A DNA stretch of 64,000 bases from Chondrosia reniformis (taxonomy: Eukaryota; Porifera; Demospongiae; Chondrillida; Chondrillidae), in assembly GCA_947172415.1 (NCBI GenBank), contig OX359189.1, positions 394,501-458,500 on the forward strand. The letters are read 5' to 3'. This document shows positions 56,019 to 64,000 of this stretch, piece by piece. Within the stretch, counting starts at the first letter, position 1. Every line of letters begins with the position of its first letter. The position numbers and the translations under genes were made by a program. The notes beneath the pieces are model-generated. The model was given only the letters and a program-made list of their open reading frames with translations, did not search any database and was not told where the DNA came from.

Positions 56019-58791
56019 TCAATATTCTTCAAAGAAGCCAATTTCTATATCCTCTATAGGACAATAATCTCCCTTCCAACCACCGATAACCAGCAGCCTT
56101 CTGCTAGGGAGGGCTATAGCAGCATGCTCAGCTCTAGCAGTGTTCATACCACTAATTCTTCTCCAAGAATTCTGCCTAATATTGTAGGCAAATGAAGATG
56201 TGGAGGCCCTGAATCGGTAAGAGTCAATCCCTCCAATGGCACAGACACGCTGGTTAAACACTACCAAAGTTGGTTCAAAGCACCCGGGGTCGACCAATCT
56301 CCTCCAAATCTGCAGTTTCTCACAGTTTGCTTCACAAGAGCCTTTTGACAGATCTTCCAACTCCACTGTGACCTTCTTGGAGAAGAAGGAGTGAACCAGA
56401 TCAATGATGCATGCTGAATATACGCCTTTGTTTCGGTTTTGATATCCTGAAGCACTTCCAGACAGATACAACCTGTGACCCATCGTTACCATGGAGATAC
56501 CCCACAAGGGGAGTGGCAAGGAGGTTACCCTATACCACTGAGGTGGGGAATGGTGCGCTATTTCCATGACTTCCACAATATCCAAAACAGTCTCCAGATT
56601 CTCAGCTCTTCCTCCTGCCACAATAATGTAGGTCTCCCAGGTAATGACTCCGACCATGTACCGCTTGGTTGGCATGGGTGGGAGTGACTCCGAAGTCTCC
56701 CATTCATAAGCGGTTGAGGTGGGGCGGGCCTGATTTAGGAGGAGAATTCGATTGGTGACAGCCTTAGCAGCAAAGGTGATTCCCCCAACAATGACTAATT
56801 TTCCTCCAATAGCCGTCGCTCCCACATGATAATGGGGACACTTGATAGGGGGCAGCCATTTTTTACACTTGTAATCAAAAGCTATAATCTTCTCCTTATC
56901 CTTGGGGTTTGAAGTCCATCCTGGGACACACCAGATGAGCTCCCCTATTTCCACAACTGTCACTTTGTGCATTGGAAATGGGACTTTGGATTCATTCTTA
57001 AACTGGAGATAGCGTCCACACCTCCACATATACTCTGGCCACTATATCAGGGAACAGAAATGCATCAATAGGACTGCCAGCATTACAATAGAGTATTTGG
57101 GGAAAAACAGAAGCATGTACATATATATATATATATATATGTATAGACCTTATAGTGTTATATTATACACAGTTTATATAGTTTCTGTCTCACCTGATTA
57201 GTATAAATAATGTCTGGCCCTGGTTTGTTTTCATTGGAATACTCATTTTCTGGAGGAAGAGGTACTTTATCTAACTGAACTCCTAGAATAAAGTCCATGT
57301 TCTTCTTGTAGTCAAGGTAACAGGGATCTAGCAGGGAAACCCCCGGTTCTACCAGTAGACCATTGACCTCTTGGATCAAACTCCACTCATCTGTGGCCAT
57401 CTCTTGAACTTTGCTGATGCGCTCCTAATAACAAGTAGTCACATGATGGTCACATGATGGTCACATGATGGTCACATGAGAACTACATAATGGCTGCAAG
57501 GTAACTAATTACACTACTCACTCTGAACTGTTGCAACTCAGAAGGTGCTTTAGTATCATTGTAAGTGAAATCTTCTCTCACATGATAAGAAAGGTACCTG
57601 CCAACCTCTAGTCGCTGAATGTCCACCTTTTTCAGCTGGCTCCGATGAGTGTAGGCTAGCGGTAATATCCTGTTTATCTCCTCCTCTGGCACCAACCACA
57701 ATAGGGACTCTATCTCACTCTCAATTCTCCCACCAAACCGAATCTGATTCTCTGGGAGATCAAACACTTCTGATAACACTCTTTTCATTTTAGCCATTTG
57801 AGCAGCCGTGAGCAGATTGGCGTCGGATCGGATATCGCTCCTCATCACTTCATACTTGACATTGGCCTTGCGGTGCTCCACTGAGAGCCTGTCTAAGATA
57901 AACTCTCGAAAAGCGTTGTATCTGGTGGTTCGCTCAGGAGCCTCCTCTCCCAAGTATTTTTGTCTCCCTTTGATGTAGCTATTAATCAGAAGCTGGGCCT
58001 TTGGACAGTTTGAAATGTCAATTAGCTTCTCCAAGATGGAACAATCGCTCCACGAGAGGTATGGTCTCAGCAGATCAAACACTTCTACGGCTGAGCTACA
58101 AGCATCCACCTTTTCCTGCTCCAGAGGTGGAAGGCCTCCTGTCTTCTCAGTGTTACTGGTAAGTGTCACACTGAAGAGTTTTAGGTCCCCCAGGTCCATA
58201 ACACCATCCAATGCATTCTCTATTTGCTTGAGAACATCAGGAAAAGATTCTTTCGGCTGAAAACTTTCCTCTGTTCTTAATGGGGTGGTTGCCTTTGGTG
58301 TCTTTCGACGCCATTTTACTTCTGGAATATTAGGAAGGGAATTAAATATAACGATTACAATCTAGTTTTACAACTTTAAATTTAGTAGAACTTAGTCTAA
58401 GAAATAAAATCATTCCATTTTAAATTTAGCAGACACAAATGTAGATTGGCTTTGAATACATGGAATTTGTTGATGACGGTTCGCATAAATTGATGTAGTT
58501 ATTGTATTACACCTTACTGTCTTTCAACTCTTCAGCTAATGATTCTCCACATTCGCTGGCTAGGATACAGTCGCAAAACGTTTTAAAGACGTTTTGTTTT
58601 GTGCTGTTCAGTATCAGATCCAGAACGCGTCTTCCCTGACTTTGTGCAGAGTCTAAGCTTTCAATGTCCTCTCTCTGTTTGCTCTCTATGATGTGTCGAT
58701 GTTCTAATTCGGGTAGCAATCGAGGCGTCCAAATGGATACAGCTAATGCCTCGTACTCCTCAGTCACAATTGCTCTTTCTACGTCGTCCAT
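56019..58791 (-). CDS. CARD - helical domain - kelch-repeat protein
   Basis: Four exons join in phase: 58518-58791, 57522-58321, 57194-57424, 56019-57041 (775 residues). Exon 1 encodes a death-fold domain of the CARD type (residues about 1-91): LLPELEHRHIIESKQREDIE, RRVLDLILNSTKQNVFKTF, CDCILASECGESLAEELKDS. Exon 2 encodes a helical domain (about 115-350) with LRPYLSWSDCSILEKLIDIS at its start and SEIESLLWLVPEEEINRIL near its end. This pairing recurs, as I remember it, in many sponge and cnidarian multidomain proteins, but has no name I can give. Exon 4 encodes a kelch propeller (about 440-775) with repeated GG motifs: GGKLVIVGGITF, YIIVAGGRAENL, RVCAIGGIDSYRF and RLLVIGGWKGDYCPIEDIE. No BTB or BACK domain is present. 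A CARD suggests a signalling adaptor, perhaps in innate immunity or cell death, with kelch as the recognition part; this is inference. It is 65 bp upstream of, and on the same strand as, the OSTM1 homologue start. Confidence 0.85.
57430..57478. repeat. 11-bp repeat TCACATGATGG, four copies
   Basis: Four tandem copies of TCACATGATGG in the short intron between exons 2 and 3 of the CARD-kelch gene. Each copy contains an ATGATGG/CATCATG core. Confidence 0.9.
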
Positions 58792-61600
58792 ATTTTAGGG
58801 CACCACGATGACGGATCCGGGGGGCGGGGTGACTTAGAACAAGTAGCTACTACAGTTAAAAAGAATAGCTATGACCTAAATGATATCAAAATAAATAAAT
58901 GATAGCAAAATAATTCACATACCCCAGGAGGAACATACATACATACACACCTATTCATATTTGTAGATATCGACATTTCAAACACTTGTTGAACATGCTT
59001 CATAGATGTCTGTGTATGCTGACACAAAGTATTAGCTTAATATCTTTCCATTTGATAGAGTTATAGCATAGCACTAAATGTACAATTCAATTCAATGCAA
59101 TATTAAAGTGCACCATGCCACCTGGTGGCACTAGGACTCAATGTGGTCCAATGTAGCACTATACACAGCAAACAAAAGAGAGATAATCAATTGATGAATA
59201 TATTAGGATGCCTGTATAGAATGAAGACCAATGTATACATAATTACAATATAACTAAATTCAGATATTCCTTCAAACACCCTATTAAGGGCTGTTGCTAT
59301 AGCTAAATTGATTTTTGGTACCATTCTGAATTTGGTAATAGATAGGTTGACAGCCATTAAGTAGATTTAGACAATAGGCTACATGAACTATTATACAAAC
59401 CTATAGCAATAACAACAACATCTCGTGCGCATGAAGAGGAGAATATCCTCCTAAAGTCAGTTGCTATGGCTAACAAGAAGGCAAAAATAACATGATGTTT
59501 GTAGAATCTATATAGCTGCATGACGATGATGATGTGCATCAAAACTAAACTAACATTAGTGAAGTGATGAAGTATTTAAACATGTAAGCCTCAAAGGTGT
59601 GTGGAACATTAGGATTTACAGCATTTTAACCTAATTTCCAAAAAGGTTATAGTTTTTCAATAAAACAACCCATATGATAGCAGCAGCCTATAGGAATTAA
59701 TAAACATGACTAACAGCAGCTACATATATTGCCCTGCATGGACTGGTATAGACACTCCAAAAGGGAATGACTCTATATTCTGACCATTTAGAATATTGTC
59801 TTGACAAAAATCAAACTGCCTTACAAGTTCAAATTACCATAGCAACACCTAAAAACAAAACTGCCATAGTAACAGCTATGATCAATTAAAGACTAAGCAT
59901 TTAGGGTGCTAACTTAGCAGGTAATCTATAAGCTTTGGGCACTGTATACATGGACACTTAGAATTCAAATGATACAAATTCCATGTCAATTTAGTACAAA
60001 GTCTTAATCAATATTGGTACTTTATGAAGTGTCTATACAAAACATACAGATTAAATTCATAAAATGTACATGTTTAGTTAAGACATTGTAGTTCCAAAAC
60101 TCACACTCAGTGCAGAACTATTTGTGATAATCCTCTTGATCAAACAAACATTGCCCATCCAATATAATTTATGCAGCTAGGCCATTCTGAAAGATTGCTA
60201 CACTTTTAATGTAATATTTAAACATTGTCAATATACAGATAACACTGAAAGGAAAATACAAGTTACGAGATAAGTAGAAGGAAACGAAAAAATCAATCTT
60301 AAAAAGAAATGTTATAATAAAGTTTTGTACTCAATAGTGTATCTCTGTTCTTCCGCAAATTGTGGTGTCCATTTACACTAGATCATTCGAGCTTGAAATG
60401 CCCAATGAATAATAATTATGTTGCATAAGAATTGAAACTGTATGCTTGTTTTATTATTAATGTTGAACTAGATTTAGATTTAATAGTTTCTACAAGTAGA
60501 CTTTGCTAAGATGTACATGTCTGCCTCTGCCATGCAAGTATTCTTTGAGCATATGGCTGACAGATTTATATTATATATACAGTCTCTTTACAGATCGATG
60601 ATAAGATTATGATGAAACAGCTGCAAATTCTATAATTCCTATAGGATAGAGAGAACCTGTTAAGCATGTACATGCCTCCCCTAACTGAATTACAGTAGCT
60701 GGAAGTTACTAGCTACTAGGTACTGGTAGACATGCTAAATCTGGTGAATAGATGTAATCCAGGACCTTGACAGTTGTTATACTTATTGTAGATTCCATGC
60801 AAATTTTCCCTTGATCCAACACTTTCTTTCACTATCTTCTCCCACCTGAATGGATTAAACCAATAACTTTAATAATAATTACACTCAGTCCTCCTTGTTT
60901 CTTAATTGGACATGTTGCTAGGTAACTAAATTCTAAGTGTCCATGTAACTGATATTTGATTTCCATGACAATTCTATAATAAATAGATGAATATACAGCA
61001 AATCAAGTATAGGCTGCACAATAAGACATATACTTGTCCAATCAAAATTTAATCATCGGTTAGTTTGCATAAACGTTAAGTAAAAAGTATTCTATATGAG
61101 GTAAAGATGCTGATTAATACGTATGCTAATCTTAAAAGAGAAAGAAACATTATAGACTTCCTTTAAAGTAGCTATATAGTTTGTCTGATTCTCTAAACAA
61201 GATGACCTACCAATGAGTGTAGTTTAGGCATGGACAACGCCAAAGTTCCTCAAACTATAGCTAGGCAATTGAGCAACGGCCATTTTGGATCCACAAATTG
61301 ATTGAGCAATAGCAATAGGATTTAGCTGCGTATGCTTACTAAAGAACACAATAGCGCAAATAAAGTGATTCTTGTTCCTTGTGATATTGTCCTGTATTGT
61401 GCATGAAACATGCTGATTGACATGTCGATTCATGTGCTTGCAAGAGCTGGTGAAATAAAAGATAATCAGAGGTTCATTAAGATACCGATAGCTTGTTTAT
61501 TAATTAAGCACTTCTATTCATGGGGTCACTGTACATGCTATGATTTGCTTCGATGGATAGCCATGAATGATTTCTAGTCGAAATTCATTAACAATAACAA
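58792..61600. other. 2.8-kb AT-rich stretch without a recognisable gene
   Basis: No domain-bearing or spliced frame is visible. It contains an R2 dispersed-repeat copy at 59104-59166 (AAGTGCACCATGCCACCTGG and CCAATGTAGCACTATACA) and a perfect X-box-like motif at 60914-60926 (GTTGCTAGGTAAC). Confidence 0.5.
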
Positions 61601-61619
61601 CTTGCTGAATAGGCCGGGT

Positions 61620-62610
61620 CATGTTCTGCATGTTGTCTATTGTTCTTGAACATGACCTCGAAAACAATCAGCAAAATTGTGGTTCCACGATTTTCCGCCA
61701 AGTTCACGATGTTTCCCGCCGACAATTTCTAATAAATAGTCGAGGAAATTTGCAGTCTTTGGCCTCCGGGCTATCAACTCTGGAGGTCTGCTTTAGTGCG
61801 GATCGATGCGAAAACCGTGGTAGGAGCACGACCATGGTACCATGCGACAAAGGGTCATCGGTGTTCGTATAGTGGGGTGGTCTCTCTACCTATGGGTTAG
61901 TGCCTGGAGATGTATCTCACTATTAATCCTGCTTGTGTGTTAAATTGGCACTTGCGGATTCTTGCTATACGACCCGTACCTGGAGGAGCGTGGGTCCAGT
62001 GCCACTACGTAGTCGGTCAGGAACCCCTGTTGTAGGCTGCAGCTTCAGGTTGGTTTGGAAGGCATTTGCATTTAAATTTGTATTCAGTTTTCGTATCCAT
62101 GCATCAATGCAATTTCATTGTATATCATGTATTTTCAATTCTTTTCTTACAGTTCATTGAACTGATGGGTCCCTACTCTAAAGCGCCTGGCCGATCCCAA
62201 GGAGCTAAAGTCTGTGTACAGTGCTCTCAAGCTGCGTTGTGTGCACATGATGATTCTCATTGGTGGGAGTTTGTGGTCCGCCAGGGTCGGGCTTGTTCTG
62301 TCCGTAGCGTGAGGCAGAGCAAGACTAGTAACTGGTCAGAGGTCGGTCAGGTACGCCGGACCGTTCCCGTGCAACTTCTCTTACGACGCAAGTAGTGGAA
62401 GTGTCAAACAGAGTTGAGAAACCGGAGGCCATTTGGGGCACGAAGTACTTCTACCTCCTCGTGGTGTGCCCTGGGATCACCTTTACACTCAGTAAAGTGA
62501 TGCGAAACGAAGTACTGCAGCATCGTTCCAGTAACACTCAAAAGAAGAAGAAACAGCATGGTCTCTTTACAACCATGAAGAACTTGTTTAAGAACTACAT
62601 TGTTTGAACA
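61620..62610 (+). other. CpG-richer unresolved region, possible gene
   Basis: About 1 kb that is clearly richer in CpG and GC than its surroundings and open over short distances in several plus frames. The most protein-like pieces are a 78-codon frame at 62164-62397 (KVCVQCSQAALCAHDDSHWW, then RSVRQSKTSNWSEVGQVRR) and an overlapping frame in another phase ending at 62607 (KYFYLLVVCPGITFTLSKVM). A pyrimidine-tract acceptor TTTTCTTACAG at 62141-62151 precedes the first. I could not join them into one model. It may be a gene with small exons, a decayed gene, or the 5' end of a gene with a CpG-rich promoter. Confidence 0.35.
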
Positions 62611-62871
62611 TTTTTTTAATTTAAAACCATGTACATGTATATTTCAGAATTGTCAAACAAAAATGATCATTATGCAGTGGTTATATACAATCGCAATTTG
62701 GTCGATGATGGTAATGAGATTGGTTATACAAATGCATATATATCTATGTAAGCATTCAGTATATTCTTGTAAATTATTGCATAACAAGTATAATAAAAAT
62801 CCAAAGGCCGGTCCATGTCCTTTAGATTGCGGCAACGCGTTACAGGATACAGACAGTATGATAAATGTCAT

Positions 62872-63045
62872 TCGTGTTGTAAGTAAACGAAAAAGAAAAA
62901 AAGGAGGAAAGTAACACAAAAAAGAAAAAAAGGAAAAAGGAGGAAAGTAAACGAAAAAGGAAAAAGGGAAAAAGCAAGAAAGTAAACGAAAAAGAAAAAA
63001 AGGAAAAAAGAAAGAAAGTAAAAGAAAGAGAAAAAAGGAAAAAAT
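62872..63045. repeat. polypurine tract, imperfect repeat
   Basis: About 170 bases of almost pure A/G on the plus strand, made of degenerate copies of GAAAGTAAACGAAAAAGAAA with AAAAGGAAAAAGG spacers. All minus-strand frames read as Phe/Ser/Leu runs and are spurious. Confidence 0.9.
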
Positions 63046-63408
63046 GATGTATCTGTATTAATGTATACTCCATATCTGTACAATCCCAAATGATGATGAT
63101 GATATGAGATCTATGCATTAATGGTGGGGCATACCCGCCATCGTGGTGACAAGCAATAGACACCACAATGGTGGCATGATCCTACCATTTAGATAGAACG
63201 GTGATTTATAAATTATAAAATTTTACATATATATAGCCCTAAATGTGCATTAAATGAACATAATGTATGGTGTGAGATAGGGCAAATATATATATGATGA
63301 AATTTCTAAAAAATACATAGTGTGAATGTTGATACCAAAAAGCTACAATTAAAATCAACCACAATCGCAAATAATTGAAATTATGAGTTTGTATACATAT
63401 AAAAACAC

Positions 63409-64000
63409 TCAAGATACTGCAACTAATGTAGTGTAGTGAGCATTTATTGTTTGTTCTGTTTTAGAGGCTGAAGGTTGATCAATTACATTGTTTAAGTCAT
63501 TTGGGGGTTGTTCTGGGCAGGAATGGTCCCTTTGGGATATACAATGTGGATTAGATGGTGTGCGATCCCTTGGCTGGTCTGGCCTCCCAGAACCAGCTAG
63601 TGTGAGAGGAGGAAGTCTGTGTGGAGTGTGCCTGTTGGGTCCCGATATCTTGGGGTAGGTGAGGGACCGGGATATGGTCCTTAACGGTCCCAAATGAGTA
63701 GGATGCTCACAAGCAGGTGTTGCACTCTGAAGCGGTTGTGATGTTGAATCTTCAACTGGCTCTTTTGGACTAATACTTATAAGCAAAGGGGGAGGTCCTA
63801 AGGGTATAACCCTCTCATCTTCATCTTCAACAGCCCCTGGTCTTGCAAGGAATACAGCACCAGGAGCAGCTGGAGGCCTTGGGGGAGTGGCTGGAATTCT
63901 AGGGGAGGAGCTCTGGAATTTGGAAGGTGTGGATGTTAACAGAAAATGTAGAGAGTTTTGAGATGTGCTGGAGTTTGGTCGGGAAGGGCTGTGCTGCACA
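63409..64000 (-). CDS. C-terminal part of a Pro/Ser-rich protein, cut by the window edge
   Basis: An open minus frame of at least 196 codons that runs off the right end of the window and stops at 63409. Composition is Pro/Ser/Thr-rich and disordered (TPSKFQSSSPRIPATPPRPP, RPGAVEDEDERVIPLGPPP, RLPPLTLAGSGRPDQPRD). No domain recognised. The Met codon at 63999 is probably internal. It could be the last exon of a larger gene, and I cannot name it. Confidence rests on frame length and amino-acid bias only. Confidence 0.6.
   Translation of the reverse strand, partial: VQHSPSRPNSSTSQNSLHFLLTSTPSKFQSSSPRIPATPPRPPAAPGAVFLARPGAVEDEDERVIPLGPPPLLISISPKEPVEDSTSQPLQSATPACEHPTHLGPLRTISRSLTYPKISGPNRHTPHRLPPLTLAGSGRPDQPRDRTPSNPHCISQRDHSCPEQPPNDLNNVIDQPSASKTEQTINAHYTTLVAVS

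Noticed and set aside
62653-63166. Phe/Ser-rich minus frames resembling membrane proteins
   Set aside because: Antisense translation of the polypurine tract.

Overview
The window looks like nuclear DNA of an early-branching animal, most likely a demosponge. The orthologues are metazoan (TULP4, WAVE/WASF, ABI, TMEM39, OSTM1, BLOC1S3), introns are short to moderate with clean GT-AG borders, genes are dense and often head to head, and there is a CARD-kelch fusion of a kind I associate with sponge gene families. The species was not determined. Exons were joined by hand from splice sites and reading phase. All multi-exon models given here keep a single open frame, but UTRs are not resolved.

Layout. 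1-5.5 kb: repeat-rich, with no gene I can defend. 5.6-7.0 kb (minus): a helix-turn-helix frame and an intronless SETMAR-type SET methyltransferase. 7.1-13.0 kb (plus): CHAF1B, 11 exons. 13.5-18.6 kb (minus): a coiled-coil, possibly centrosomal/ciliary protein. 18.7-21.5 kb (plus): two tandem paralogues encoding His/Arg-Gly-rich proteins that end in a CaaX box, with a LINE fragment between them. 22.6-23.2 kb: a 26/27-bp satellite carrying an ATTGG in each unit. 23.7-27.0 kb (plus): TULP4. 27-31.5 kb: no gene seen. 31.5-34.2 kb (minus): TMEM39. 34.3-36.0 kb (plus): an unidentified beta-propeller-like protein. 36.2-39.5 kb (plus): a conserved Lys-rich nuclear-type protein with a roughly 1-kb minisatellite in intron 1. 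39.8-41.7 kb (minus): an intronless GMC oxidoreductase. 41.9-48.2 kb (plus): WASF/WAVE. 48.4-49.4 kb (minus): BLOC1S3. 49.5-50.6 kb (plus): EIF1A. 50.8-53.7 kb (plus): ABI. 54.1-56.0 kb (minus): OSTM1. 56.0-58.8 kb (minus): CARD-kelch protein. 58.8-64 kb: mostly non-coding, with an unresolved CpG-richer stretch at 61.6-62.6 kb and the end of a Pro/Ser-rich gene at the right edge.

Themes. Five gene pairs are divergent with under 200 bp between start codons. Two subunits of one actin-regulating machine (WAVE and ABI) lie 2.7 kb apart. Chromatin genes (SET and CHAF1B) share a promoter with an E2F-like site. Lysosome-related genes (BLOC1S3, OSTM1) lie near each other. Minisatellites are frequent in introns and inside coding exons. 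At least three dispersed repeat families are present, one with a hammerhead-like hairpin core.
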